Below, piece after piece: positions 11,554-21,568 of a DNA stretch of 64,000 bases; within the stretch, counting starts at the first letter, position 1, and each line of letters starts with the position of its first letter. A program made the translations under genes and the position numbers. Source of the DNA: JAGXRK01 sp963714415 (GTDB lineage Bacteria > Bacteroidota > Ignavibacteria > Ignavibacteriales > Ignavibacteriaceae). The stretch lies in assembly GCA_963714415.1 (NCBI GenBank), contig CAVQOL010000027.1, positions 186,001 to 250,000 of the forward strand, in the 5' to 3' direction. Below the pieces are notes generated by a model. That model saw nothing but the letters and a program-made list of their open reading frames with translations, was not told where the DNA came from and ran no database searches.

Positions 11554-13239
11554 ATGCGAATCACTTCAAAAATTCTTTTACTTATATTTCTGCAGTTTTC
11601 TCTCTGCTTCGCCCAGAAGAATGAAAAAGGATTTGATATTCTTCATTACAAACTCAATTTAGATTTATATGATTGTTTTATCGAACCATTCCCACATTCG
11701 TTCAAAGGTTTTATTGAAATAAAAATAAAAGCTGAAAACGATTTAACGGAAATAAATCTGGATGCATCAAATTCTTCCATCACTATTGACTCAATCATAT
11801 TACCTGCACAATCATTCATTCATCCAAGCAGTCAATCAAAAGCACTTGTAAGGTATTCCCACAATAATGGTAAACTTAATATTTCTTTTAATTCAACTAT
11901 AAATAAAGATGACAGCCTAATCTTCGCGATATATTATTCTCATCTTAATGTAAGAGATAACGCTTTCTTTTCAGATAAAGGAATGGTTTTCACAAACAAC
12001 GCTCCTGAAGGTGCAAGAAATTGGTTTCCGTGTTACGATCATCCATCGGACAAGGCAACTTTTGAACTAATTGCTAAAACACCAAATAATGTTTTACTTG
12101 GTTCAAACGGTTCTTTGATTGACTCAACTCAAATATCAGATACAACTTTTTATCATTGGAAAAGTCGTGATCCAATTGCGACTTATTTAACTGTAATTTC
12201 AGCCAAGGTTGATTATAAACTTGATATTGTTGAATGGAACAATCCTGAAACAAAAGAAAATATTCCGGTTAGATTTTATTGGAATGATGGAGAGAATGAA
12301 TCAAATCTAAATAGTATCAAAAAACAAATTATTCCCATTATGGATTTTTTCTCTGGATTGTTCGGAACTTATCCATTTGAGAAAAACGGATTTGCAACTT
12401 TAAATGAGCACTTTGTTTACGGCGGAATGGAAAATCAAACTCTTATTTCGCTCTGTCCCAATTGCTGGGAAGAAATGTTAATTGTACATGAATTTGCTCA
12501 CTCCTGGTTTGGAAATATAATAACTCCAAAAAACTGGTCCGATGTTTGGCTTAATGAAAGCTTTGCAACTTATTGTGAAGGATTATGGATTGAACATAAT
12601 TGGGGACTTGATGCTTATAAATCTTACATTAATAATGAAGCTGAAAGATATTTTCAAGAAAATCCCGGTTTCCCTATATATAATAGCTTGTGGAATGAAG
12701 AAACACCTCCTTCAAATATTCTATATAACGGACCAATAATTTATTCAAAAGGAGCATGTCTTCTCTATATGTTCAGGGAAACAGTCGGTGATTCGCTGTT
12801 CTTTGAAGTTCTTAAATCATATTCCGGTCATAAACGATTTAGATATGCTAATGCAAGTACAGAAGATTTTATTTCTGTTGTAAACAAAATTACCGGACAA
12901 GATTACACAAAATATTTTTATCAATGGCTAAAAACTTCTGATCATCCGGTTTATCAAAATTATTATGTTATTACTGAAGATGAAGGTGAATGGAGAATTG
13001 ATTTTACGCTAAATCAAGTTCAGGATAACGAAACAACTTACGAATTGGAAATAAAACTGAAAATTGTTTTTTCAGATGGAACCGAAGATGTGATAACTAT
13101 AAAAAACACCAAACGAGCAGAGAATTATTTTTTCACGTATAAAAATGAGCCATTGGTGTTGCAATTTGATCCATATAATGATATTGTTCTGAAAGAAGCT
13201 GAATTAATAAAAATTGACGCAATTGAAATAAGGTATTAA
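11554..13239 (+). CDS. Secreted M1-family aminopeptidase
   Basis: 561 residues with a signal peptide ending around CFAQ (residue 21). Hallmarks of gluzincin aminopeptidases: the exopeptidase motif GGMEN (about residue 292), the zinc motif HEFAH (about 313) and the third ligand in NESFA 18 residues further on. The N-terminal saddle beta domain precedes the catalytic domain, and a short beta-sandwich follows. The long C-terminal helical domain of PepN is missing, as in compact secreted bacterial M1 enzymes. It is divergent from the M14 carboxypeptidase, so the pair probably serves protein or peptide use. No T9SS sorting domain is present. Confidence 0.92.
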   Translation: MRITSKILLLIFLQFSLCFAQKNEKGFDILHYKLNLDLYDCFIEPFPHSFKGFIEIKIKAENDLTEINLDASNSSITIDSIILPAQSFIHPSSQSKALVRYSHNNGKLNISFNSTINKDDSLIFAIYYSHLNVRDNAFFSDKGMVFTNNAPEGARNWFPCYDHPSDKATFELIAKTPNNVLLGSNGSLIDSTQISDTTFYHWKSRDPIATYLTVISAKVDYKLDIVEWNNPETKENIPVRFYWNDGENESNLNSIKKQIIPIMDFFSGLFGTYPFEKNGFATLNEHFVYGGMENQTLISLCPNCWEEMLIVHEFAHSWFGNIITPKNWSDVWLNESFATYCEGLWIEHNWGLDAYKSYINNEAERYFQENPGFPIYNSLWNEETPPSNILYNGPIIYSKGACLLYMFRETVGDSLFFEVLKSYSGHKRFRYANASTEDFISVVNKITGQDYTKYFYQWLKTSDHPVYQNYYVITEDEGEWRIDFTLNQVQDNETTYELEIKLKIVFSDGTEDVITIKNTKRAENYFFTYKNEPLVLQFDPYNDIVLKEAELIKIDAIEIRY

Positions 13240-13408
13240 GAAATTATTACGCTTAGGGTGTAAGTTTTATTACGTAGAATCTTATTGTATTTTTGATAAC
13301 ATTTGAATTGTAAGAAAAAAACGTTTATGAAAGGAGAAATCATACTATAGAAATTTGGTACAATTTTTTCTAAGTAATTTGTACTAATTTAAAAACACCG
13401 GGTAGATT

Positions 13409-13822
13409 ATGAATATTCCTGTTCTCGACCGAAGCAACTACCTTAAGGGCTTGCTGATTACTGCAAAATTAGACAAAAGTCTCACCGATAAAGAAAAAGA
13501 AATAATAAAAGGGATATCCGATAAACTAGGATTTGCTACTGATTTTTATAATGAAACTATCCGCAGTTTACTTTCAAACCAGTATATAAGTGAAGAAGAA
13601 CTTATCTTTTCAGATTCAAAAATTGCGCGGTCATTTTTAACAGATGCAATAAAACTTGCATATTCTAATGGAGAAGTAACTAATAGCGAAATGAATTGGC
13701 TGGATTCCACTGCTAAAGCAAATATGATTGAAAAGGATTTTGTGCAAAAGAAAATTAAAACTTACAAAGAATCTCCAATGCTTCTTCGTAATACTGAATT
13801 TGCACTTTATTCAATCATCTGA
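13409..13822 (+). CDS. TerB-like helical protein
   Basis: 137 residues, all-alpha, with acidic spacing typical of TerB-like proteins: an N-terminal helix LKGLLITAKLDKSLTDKEK, and a second helical unit with DAIKLAYSNGEVTNSE, where a D/E-rich turn follows a helix. The TerB family is associated with membrane stress and tellurite resistance operons, but no other ter gene is nearby and the role here is unknown. A long hairpin (13835-13874) lies directly downstream. Family assignment is moderate. Confidence 0.6.
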   Translation: MNIPVLDRSNYLKGLLITAKLDKSLTDKEKEIIKGISDKLGFATDFYNETIRSLLSNQYISEEELIFSDSKIARSFLTDAIKLAYSNGEVTNSEMNWLDSTAKANMIEKDFVQKKIKTYKESPMLLRNTEFALYSII

Positions 13823-13834
13823 TTTTTTACTCAA

Positions 13835-13874
13835 ATAAATCTGTGGTAAAAACAAACTTTTACCGCAGATTTAT
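13835..13874. repeat. 17-bp hairpin, terminator- or REP-like
   Basis: A 17-bp stem (13835-13851 with 13858-13874), perfect apart from one G-U wobble, encloses a 6-base loop, 13 bases after the TerB-like gene stop. There is no downstream U-run, so it could be a terminator or a palindromic intergenic repeat. Confidence 0.65.
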
Positions 13875-14017
13875 CCTAATCCAAAATAATCATGTAATTT
13901 TTTAATCTTTCAATTTATCAATCTTCCTTTGTCCTTTACTTACCTAATCTCTAATTTTGAATTAAAATTTTATAAAATTTCTGTTAACAGTTTCTCTTTT
14001 TCTAGAAGGATCACACC

Positions 14018-15055
14018 ATGAAAAAAATGAAAGCTCTTGTAAAAAAATATGCAAAACCGGGAATATGGATGGATGAAGTTCCTGTTCCGGAATATGGTCC
14101 AAATGATGTATTAATTAAAATTCATAAAACAGCAATTTGCGGAACTGACATTCATATTTATAACTGGGATGAGTGGGCACAAAAAACTATTCCGGTTCCA
14201 ATGCACGTTGGACATGAATATGTTGGTACTGTTGAAGCATTCGGTGATAATGTTCACGATGTAAAAGTTGGAGAACTTGTAAGCGGAGAAGGACATATTG
14301 TTTGCGGAACATGCCGGAACTGCCGGGAAGGAAGAGGACATCTTTGTCCTAATACAAAAGGAGTTGGTGTAAATCGTCCTGGCTGCTTTGCAGAGTATCT
14401 GGTAATTCCCGTTTCAAACATCTGGCATTGTGATCCTAAGATTTCAAAAGAGATATTCTCAATTTTTGATCCGCTTGGTAATGCCGTTCATACTGCGTTA
14501 TCATTTGATGTTCTTGGTGAAGACGTTTTGATAACAGGTGCCGGACCAATCGGAATCATGGCTGCGGCAATAGTTAAACACTCCGGTGCAAGGAATGTAG
14601 TTATTACGGATATGAATTCATACAGACTTGAACTAGCTAAGAAGCTGGGAGTTACGAGAGCTGTTAATGTTAAAGAAGAAAAACTTCCTGATATTATTAA
14701 AGAATTAGGGATGGTTGGTGGTTTCGATGTTGGATTAGAGATGAGCGGCAGTATTCATGCTTTTAACGATATGATTGATGTTATGTATCACGGTGGTAAG
14801 ATTGCTCTGCTTGGAATTCTTCCCGAAAAAGTTGGTATAAACTGGAGCAAGGTTATCTTTAACGGATTAACTATCAAAGGCATCTATGGACGAATGATGT
14901 TTGAAACATGGTATAAAATGCAATCAATGGTACAAAGCGGATTGGATATCAACCCGATTATAACTCATAGGTTTAAGATAGATGATTACCTTGACGGATT
15001 TGAAATAATGAAATCGGGGAACTCTGGTAAAGTTATTCTGGATTGGGAAGCTTGA
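14018..15055 (+). CDS. tdh: L-threonine 3-dehydrogenase
   Basis: 345 residues, a zinc-dependent medium-chain dehydrogenase oxidising L-threonine to 2-amino-3-oxobutyrate with NAD+. The catalytic zinc site is visible as ICGTDIHIYNWDEW with GHEYVG, the structural zinc site as CGTCRNCREGRGHLC, and the Rossmann glycine motif as GAGPIG (about 172). The DIHIYNWDEW segment is diagnostic of Tdh rather than other alcohol dehydrogenases. An AAGGA ribosome site precedes the ATG. Its pathway partner kbl lies 560 bases downstream, beyond an inserted four-helix-bundle gene. Confidence 0.96.
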   Translation: MKKMKALVKKYAKPGIWMDEVPVPEYGPNDVLIKIHKTAICGTDIHIYNWDEWAQKTIPVPMHVGHEYVGTVEAFGDNVHDVKVGELVSGEGHIVCGTCRNCREGRGHLCPNTKGVGVNRPGCFAEYLVIPVSNIWHCDPKISKEIFSIFDPLGNAVHTALSFDVLGEDVLITGAGPIGIMAAAIVKHSGARNVVITDMNSYRLELAKKLGVTRAVNVKEEKLPDIIKELGMVGGFDVGLEMSGSIHAFNDMIDVMYHGGKIALLGILPEKVGINWSKVIFNGLTIKGIYGRMMFETWYKMQSMVQSGLDINPIITHRFKIDDYLDGFEIMKSGNSGKVILDWEA

Positions 15056-15097
15056 TTCTGGATGCTGGATACTAGATGTCAATACTGATTTTTTTTT

Positions 15098-15584
15098 GAT
15101 ACAAGATACCGGATTCCTGATGCTAGAAGAAAACGCCATAAAATTTGCAAGTAAAATATATTTTTGAAGTATCAATAATGAATTATAAAGATCTGGAAGT
15201 CTGGAAACTGGCAAGTGAGCTATCCATAGATATTCACAGAATGACTTTAACGTTACCTAAGTTTGAAATGTACGAAGAAGGAAGCCAAATCAGGCGATCA
15301 TCAAAATCAATTCAATCAAATATAGTTGAAGGTTATGGTAGAAGAAGATATAAAAATGATTTTATTCGATATATAAACTATTCTATTGCATCCACTGATG
15401 AAACAATCGATCACCTTGAAATATTGTATAACTCTGGTTCATTAACTGATAAAGATCTATTTGAAAAATTATCAGACAAATTAAATTTACTTGATAAAAA
15501 ACTTATTCGATTTTTAGAAGCAGTCGAAAGAAAGCATTTAAGTGAAAAATAAATATAGATTTCCGGTATCCGGCTTCTTGTATC
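15098..15584. repeat. Inverted repeats flanking the four-helix-bundle gene
   Basis: GATACAAGATACCGGAT at 15098-15114 matches the reverse complement of 15568-15584 in 15 of 17 positions. Further CCGGTATC/GATACCGG units surround both arms (for example 15563-15570 and 15584-15591). The only gene between the arms is 15178-15552. The arrangement resembles a small mobile cassette, or the intervening sequences of 23S rRNA genes that carry the same protein family. Confidence 0.6.
15178..15552 (+). CDS. Four-helix bundle protein (S23/IVS-encoded family)
   Basis: 124 residues from the ATG at 15178. The family signature is clear: YKDLEVWKLASELS at the N-terminus, then QIRRSSKSIQSNIVEGYGRR and a third and fourth helix with YINYSIASTDET. 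This is the family first found inside 23S rRNA intervening sequences and now known as stand-alone genes; its biochemical role is not established. Here it separates tdh from kbl, two genes normally adjacent, and sits between inverted repeats, so it is best read as an insertion. Confidence 0.88.
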   Translation: MNYKDLEVWKLASELSIDIHRMTLTLPKFEMYEEGSQIRRSSKSIQSNIVEGYGRRRYKNDFIRYINYSIASTDETIDHLEILYNSGSLTDKDLFEKLSDKLNLLDKKLIRFLEAVERKHLSEK

Positions 15585-15614
15585 CGGTATCTGATTAATA
15601 AAAAGGTTTTTACA

Positions 15615-16807
15615 ATGAATAACACAACCAAACAACACTACACAAATATTCTAACAAGCATTGAAAAAGAGGGACTGTATAAAAAGGAACGCGTAATAAC
15701 CTCACCTCAAAGTGCGCATATTGACAGTAATGCAACTGGCAGCAAGTGCTTAATATGTGTGCTAATAATTATTTGGGATTAGCTGACAATCCCGAAATTA
15801 TTCAAGCAGCAAAAGAAAGTTTTGACAAATGGGGATTCGGACTTTCATCTGTTCGTTTCATTTGCGGAACCCAGCAAATTCACAAAGAGCTTGAAAGTAA
15901 AATTTCAGAATTCCTCGGAATGGAAGATACTATTCTCTATACATCCTGCTTTGATGCAAATGGCGGATTGTTTGAAACCTTATTAACTGAAGAAGATGCA
16001 ATTGTAAGTGATGAACTGAATCATGCAAGTATTATTGATGGAATAAGGTTATGTAAGGCACAGCGTTACCGCTATAAAAATTGTGATATGAATGACCTCG
16101 AATCAAAATTGAAAGAAGCAAAATCAAATAATGTAAGAAATATTCTTGTTGCAACTGACGGTGTTTTTTCGATGGATGGTTTTATTGCTCCGTTAAAAGA
16201 TATTTGCAACCTTGCAGAAAAATATAATGCAATGGTAATGGTTGACGATTCCCACGCAGTTGGATTTATGGGTAAGCATGGTAAAGGAACTCACGAACAT
16301 AATGATGTAATGGGTAGAATTGATATTATTACCGGAACCCTTGGCAAAGCGCTTGGCGGTGCAAGCGGCGGATACACTGCAGCAAGAAAAGAAATTGTTG
16401 ATTTACTCAGACAGCGTTCACGTCCGTATTTATTTTCAAATACAGTCGCCCCGAGTATTGTTGCTGCATCAATTAAAGTGCTTGATATGCTGAGCTCAAC
16501 AACTCACTTAAGAGATAAACTTGAAGAAAATACAAAATACTTCAGAGAAAAGATAAAAGCGGTCGGATTTAATATTAAAGAAGGTGTTCATCCTATTGTA
16601 CCGATTATGCTTGGCGATGCAGTTCTTGCTCAAACTATGGCTGCAAAGATGTTGGAAAAAGGTGTTTATGTTATTGGATTCTTCTTTCCTGTTGTACCAA
16701 AAGGAACTGCAAGAATAAGAGTTCAAATTTCAGCTGCACACTCGATGGAAGATCTTGATTTTGCAGTTGAAAAATTTGCTGAAGTAAAAAGCGAGCTTAA
16801 AGTATAA
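15615..16807 (+). CDS. kbl: 2-amino-3-ketobutyrate CoA ligase (glycine C-acetyltransferase; one frameshift)
   Basis: PLP enzyme splitting 2-amino-3-oxobutyrate with CoA into glycine and acetyl-CoA, the second step after Tdh. About 397 residues, the family length. The N-terminus (ATG 15615: MNNTTKQHY, KEGLYKKERVITSPQ) is in one frame and the rest, from LNMCANNYLGL, in another. A one-base indel near 15738-15748 separates them, and family homology runs straight across it. Visible motifs: VRFICGTQ, SCFDANGG, the cofactor aspartate in MVDDSHAVGF, and the Schiff-base lysine in TLGKALGGASGG. Probably co-transcribed with tdh and the following lipoprotein gene. Confidence 0.93.
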
Positions 16808-16830
16808 TTCAACTAAATGAAAATATTATT

Positions 16831-17247
16831 ATGAAAAAATTATTAATTGTTTTACTTTCTGTTGTACTTATAATAATCTCTACTAGCTGCAATTCCGGTT
16901 ACAAGACTCCCGAATCAGTTATATACGCCAATGCAAAATATATGACTGAAAAAAATCTTGAAGCAGTAATGGGAACTATACATCCGGAAAGTCCTGTTTT
17001 TGAAAGTACTGAAAAAATTGTTAAGCAAATATTTGAACAATTCGACTTAAGTTATAAAATTGAAAAAATAGAAATAATTGAAGAGAGTGAAGAAGAAGCA
17101 CTCGTCAAATTCATCCAGCTGACAACTAAACTTAACAATTTTCAATTTAAGAATAACAGATTGACAGGAGTTCACACTTTACGCAAAGATGGCAGCTCGT
17201 GGAAAATCTACACTACTAAAAGCAGTAATTTAGAGTACTTGAATTAA
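16831..17247 (+). CDS. Small lipoprotein
   Basis: 138 residues with a lipoprotein signal: MKKLLIVLLSVVLIIISTSC, with lipid attachment predicted on C20. The mature domain has the helix-strand pattern of small NTF2-like (SnoaL/DUF4878-type) proteins, beginning TPESVIYANAKYMTEKN and ending in a strand with SSWKIYTT. It lies 23 bases after kbl and may be the last gene of that unit. Function unknown. Confidence 0.65.
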   Translation: MKKLLIVLLSVVLIIISTSCNSGYKTPESVIYANAKYMTEKNLEAVMGTIHPESPVFESTEKIVKQIFEQFDLSYKIEKIEIIEESEEEALVKFIQLTTKLNNFQFKNNRLTGVHTLRKDGSSWKIYTTKSSNLEYLN

Positions 17248-17255
17248 TAATTAAT

Positions 17256-17285
17256 GCCGGGACAGGATATATACCTCACCCCGGC
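17256..17285. terminator. Hairpin between convergent genes
   Basis: GCCGGG (17256-17261) pairs with CCCGGC (17280-17285), with an inner AGG/CCT pairing across the loop. It lies between convergent stops at 17247 and 17301. An A-run follows on the + strand rather than a U-run, so termination activity is not certain. Confidence 0.45.
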
Positions 17286-17300
17286 AAAAAACCGATATTG

Positions 17301-17789
17301 TTAAAATGACCAATTGACAATCGGAAAAAATGGGAATGCACCACCCTGGTTAATAATATTTATCAGTCCTATTTGTAAACCATACATACTTCCGGCATAG
17401 TTAACAAATCCCAACTGAAGTCCGCTCACTTTTCCCTTATGATAGTTTACGAATCCCCATTGCAAACCTTCAAACTTGCTGTCACTAACGTTTACAAAAC
17501 CGGATTGAAAACCAAGAAATCCTCCATCAACAAGATTTACAAATCCAAATTGTGCACCAACTTGTTTGCCTGTTGTTGAATTAACCAAACCCCAATCGAT
17601 TCCGCTTACGTTTTTATTTTTTCCGTAAAGAATATTTAGTCTTACTCCGGTAATAGATGTATTTTCTGAAAATATTTGCACGGGATTAAATAAAGCAATT
17701 TGTATTGGTTTATCCTGCGCAAAAATATTTTTTTGCGGAACAGCAAATACAAATAGTAAGATGAACAAAAACGATATTTGGTATTTCAT
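17301..17789 (-). CDS. Secreted surface-repeat protein
   Basis: 162 residues with a signal peptide ending around NIFAQ. The mature part consists of short tandem repeats of about 22 residues built on G-x-Q-x-GFVN: for example VGAQFGFVN, LGFQSGFVN, EGLQWGFVN, SGLQLGFVN and YGLQIGLIN. This is the pattern of the LA_2272-type surface repeat family; molecular role unknown. The protein may form a repetitive beta structure at the cell surface. Confidence 0.7.
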   Translation of the reverse strand: MKYQISFLFILLFVFAVPQKNIFAQDKPIQIALFNPVQIFSENTSITGVRLNILYGKNKNVSGIDWGLVNSTTGKQVGAQFGFVNLVDGGFLGFQSGFVNVSDSKFEGLQWGFVNYHKGKVSGLQLGFVNYAGSMYGLQIGLINIINQGGAFPFFPIVNWSF

Positions 17790-17866
17790 ATATTCTCCGT
17801 ATATAATTAAAATAATATTTAAATTTAATTATTAATGTATTCTAATCCTGTAATAACATTTATGGA

Positions 17867-19174
17867 TTATCTTTCGATTTCAATTTCCAACCATTCTTCA
17901 AGCTTAGAAAATATTAATTCCTTGTCTTCATCTGAGAAACTGTTTATTCGAGTTCTATGTGAACCATTAGGACGAACCATTTTCAGAGAGTTTGTTTTCC
18001 CGGTTAAAGAAACTCCTGCTGCAGTCCACGGATCATTTTCACCGTAAATGAAAATAAAATTATTTCCTTCATTCTCTACCCAATTGTTCATGTCTTTCAT
18101 TGGTTCGGGATTAAAAGTTAAAGTGACACCTTCCGGAATAAAAAATTCTGTGTGACCGTCGGCATATTTTAAATATTCCTTAAATGGTTCAGTATCGTAA
18201 GCATAATAACCATAATCCTTATAAGCCTGATAAAAGAAAGGATAGAATCCTTTTATATCTCTATCCGAAAAATATTCCGCTCCGCCATTCGTTAAAAAGT
18301 GATTGAAAATTTCCTCATCAGTGCTGGTAGAATCTGGAATCTTTGAACAATCGTCCCGGCCCCATTGCCAGTAAGCAAACGAATATTCCAGAATAGAATA
18401 TTCAAAGGCTTTTTCATCACCTACAATATTATACGTTAATTCATTTTCTTCAGCATTAGATAAAAACATCGGATAATATTTATCTCTGTTTTTCAGGATT
18501 TGAAGTTGAAAATCATAGACTTTCTGTCTGCATTCAGGTGTAGAAACATTTTTTAGATGCTCATAAACTCTTTGATCATCTACGGAACGAGCAATAGGTC
18601 CTACGTAAGCGACAGTTGCATTTACATCATCAGAAAAATATCTGCGATGAAAAATCACTGTTGATCCGCCCTTGCTTATTCCCGTACTGAGCCATTTGCC
18701 GTTATAAAACTCTTTAAATATTTGAATAATTCTATGATGATCTTCAGCAGATTGCCGGATGTCCAGATATTCCCAATCAAAAGGATCGGGAACCGACTCA
18801 CCGTAATAACGATGTTCAACACGTAATTGATTGCATTTCAATAATCTGCTTAGCTCATTTGGTCGGTTTCTTACGCCATAACCATCAAGCTCAACAACCA
18901 TTGGCTTGTCTCTATCAATGTGTGATAAATAAATTTTCTGTTTGAATGTTAAACTATTTGGATTATTATGGTCAATCGGTTGAGTTATGAATATCTCATA
19001 TGATTCTGAAAACGAAGAATCTCCCTCAATCTTCTTAACAGTTAATTCCTGTTTTGATGAAAGCCATTTATATAATTCCGATTCATTGTTATTGTCCTGA
19101 GCAAAAACTGAAATAGATAAAGAAATAAATAAAGCAAATATTATTTTGCATCGGGATGCGAATTTTAAGTTCAA
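17867..19174 (-). CDS. Secreted S28/S37-like serine aminopeptidase
   Basis: 435 residues with a signal peptide ending near SVFAQ. Alpha/beta-hydrolase peptidase related to the Streptomyces tripeptidyl aminopeptidase (S37, PS-10) and to Bacteroidota proteins annotated S28. The nucleophile serine is in TGISKGGST, the acid residue in YGENDPWTAAG and the histidine in NGSHRTRI. The motif LRVEHRYYGES near residue 100 is typical of this clade. Probably cleaves short N-terminal peptides in the periplasm or outside the cell. No adjacent gene clearly shares its function. Confidence 0.82.
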   Translation of the reverse strand: MNLKFASRCKIIFALFISLSISVFAQDNNNESELYKWLSSKQELTVKKIEGDSSFSESYEIFITQPIDHNNPNSLTFKQKIYLSHIDRDKPMVVELDGYGVRNRPNELSRLLKCNQLRVEHRYYGESVPDPFDWEYLDIRQSAEDHHRIIQIFKEFYNGKWLSTGISKGGSTVIFHRRYFSDDVNATVAYVGPIARSVDDQRVYEHLKNVSTPECRQKVYDFQLQILKNRDKYYPMFLSNAEENELTYNIVGDEKAFEYSILEYSFAYWQWGRDDCSKIPDSTSTDEEIFNHFLTNGGAEYFSDRDIKGFYPFFYQAYKDYGYYAYDTEPFKEYLKYADGHTEFFIPEGVTLTFNPEPMKDMNNWVENEGNNFIFIYGENDPWTAAGVSLTGKTNSLKMVRPNGSHRTRINSFSDEDKELIFSKLEEWLEIEIER

Positions 19175-19199
19175 GTTATTCTCCTCTTATTAAATTAAT

Positions 19200-21565
19200 T
19201 TAAATATCGCTGTGCTCGGTTCTCCTTATTATTTCCTCCTGCAAATCTTCTCCAAGATTTACAAAATAATCACTGTAACCTGCAACTCTAACTATCAGGT
19301 CACGATAGTTTTCCGGTTCTGTTTGTGCCCTACGTAAAGTTTCAGCATCAACAACATTAAACTGAATATGGTGACCATCCATTTTAAAGTAAGCACGTAT
19401 CAAGTGTAAAATTCCTTCAAGCCCTGCCGGATCATCCATCAAATGAGGTGTAAATTTCTGATTCAGCAAAGTTCCACCGGTTCTTAAGTGATCAATCTTT
19501 GCCGCTGATTTAATCACAGCCGTTGGACCTTTTCTATCAGCACCTTGAACAGGAGATATTCCTTCCGATAGAGGTTTGCCACTGAGCCGTCCATCCGGAG
19601 TTGCTCCAATAACACTTCCGAAATAAACGTGGCAGGTTGTTGGCAGAAGATTTACCCTGTGATGTCCTCCTTTTGTATTCGGTCTTCCGTCAATCGAAGA
19701 AAAGTACAGTTCAAAGATTTCTTTAAGTAGGTGGTCAGAGTAATCATCATCATTACCGTATTTAGGAGTTTCATTCCAAACAATTTTTTTAATCTTCTCA
19801 AATCCCACAAAATTATTCTTCAGTGAATCAAGAAGTTCGTTCATTGTAAATTTCTTTTGATCAAACACATTAAATTTTATTGAAGATAAACAATCTGTTA
19901 TCGTTCCCATTCCAACACCCTGGATGTAAGAAGAATTGTAGCGGGCACCGCCTGAATTATAATCTTTACCTGTTTTTATGCAGTCATCAACCAGGATGGA
20001 TAAAAATGGTGCAGGAAGATATTCCGACCATAATTTTTCAATTATCAGATTTCCTTTGATTTTAATATCAATAAAATATTTTAATTGTTTGGAGAACGCT
20101 TCAAAAAATTCTTCATAGGTTTTGAATGTATTGGGATTACCTGTTTCTAATCCAATTTTCTTTCCGGTTCTTGGATCAATTCCATTGTGCAAAGTAATTT
20201 CCAAAACTTTTGGAATGTTGAAATAACCAGTAAGTATATAACTTTCTTTCCCAAACGCTCCGGTTTCCACACATCCGCTTGCACCGCCGTTACGGGCATC
20301 TATAAGTGATTTACCCTGACGCAGCATCTCCTGAATTATTGCATCGGTGTTAAATATAGATGGCTGACCGAAACCGGTTTTAATAATTTTCAAAAATCGT
20401 TTTATGTATTGATCAGGATTTTTTTTGCTTACCTGTACCATTGAACTTGGCTGCAGTAATCTCATTTCCTCGATTACATCAAGAATAAGATAAGTTAGTT
20501 CATTAACTCCATCTTCACCTTTTTCAGTAACACCGCCAAGATTTATTAAGCAGAAATCCGTATATGTATTACTCTCCTGTGCCGTTACTCCAACTTTTGG
20601 TGGTGCCGGCTGATTGTGAAATTTCACCCAAAAAGACTGCAATAGTTCTTTAGCTTTTTCCTTCGTTAACAGTCCGCTTTCAATATCTCTTTTATAAAAC
20701 GTATAAAGATGCTGATCAAGTCTGCCAGGATTAAATGAATCCCAAGTATTGAGTTCGGTAATTACTCCGATATGAACGAACCAATAATATTGAAGCGCTT
20801 CCCAAAAAGTTTTTGGAGGATTCTCTGGAACACGATCGCAAATTCCTGCAAGAGTTTCAAGCTCGCCTTTTCGCTGAGTATCTTTTTCTTTTTCTGCTAA
20901 ATCTTTAAGATATGAAGAATTCCTTTTTGCATAAGCAATTAATGCTTCTGCAGCATATTTTCATTGCTTTTAATTCTTCACGTTTATTAAAAGCTTCAGA
21001 ATCACTATAAAAATCTAAATTATTAATACTGTTCTTTATATCACTGATAAAATCTTTAAAACCTTTTTTATAAATTTTATCATCCAGAACTGTATGGCCG
21101 GGGGCACGCTGTTCCATAAACTCGGTAAATATCCCCGCTTCATAAGCATCAATCCATTCCTTATCAACTGAATCAAAAAGTCTATCTCTTATTGATCTCC
21201 CTTTCCAGAAAGGAGCAATTTCTTTTTCCTGGAATAATTTAGTTTCATCATCAACTTTAAAAGAAATTTTTTCGCGTGAGTTTAGAATATCAAAATCCTT
21301 GAGTTGTATGAGTGCAGATTTCGGGATACGTTGGTGTTTCTGCAGGAGCAGGACCGCGTTCACCAATAATTAATTCACCTTTGTTTATACAGAGAGTTTT
21401 ATTCTCAAGCACATATTTAAATGCAAGTGCGCGCGCAACAGGGACAGAAACTTTATCAGCTTCACCGCTTTTATAAAATTCAGTAAGCAGCCTTGCTCTC
21501 TCAAGCGATATTGATGGAACGGCATTAAGTGTTTCGTTACGTAATTGTTTTATTCTCTCATTCAT
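19200..21565 (-). CDS. Glycyl radical enzyme, HypD/PFL-like (two frameshifts)
   Basis: Anaerobic glycyl radical enzyme of about 788 residues once two frame breaks are repaired. Part 1 (21565 to about 21305) ends at TYPEICTHTTQ, part 2 runs about 21305-20953, and part 3 continues to 19200; the frame of part 3 is open far upstream of its first start codon, to about 20950. The thiyl cysteine is in GASGCVETG (codon 20271-20273) and the radical glycine in RVAGYSDYF (codon 19278-19280). A single cysteine followed by V-E separates it from true pyruvate formate-lyase (CC). The segment LPTTCHVYFG plus SEGISPVQGADR and GGTLLNQKF recalls trans-4-hydroxyproline dehydratase-type enzymes; the substrate is inference. 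The activase gene lies 3 bases upstream. Confidence 0.85.
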
Positions 21566-21568
21566 ATT

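Noticed and set aside
20905..21565. Two extra small genes upstream of the glycyl radical enzyme
   Set aside because: Their protein sequences are the N-terminal parts of the same enzyme; frames break but homology is continuous.
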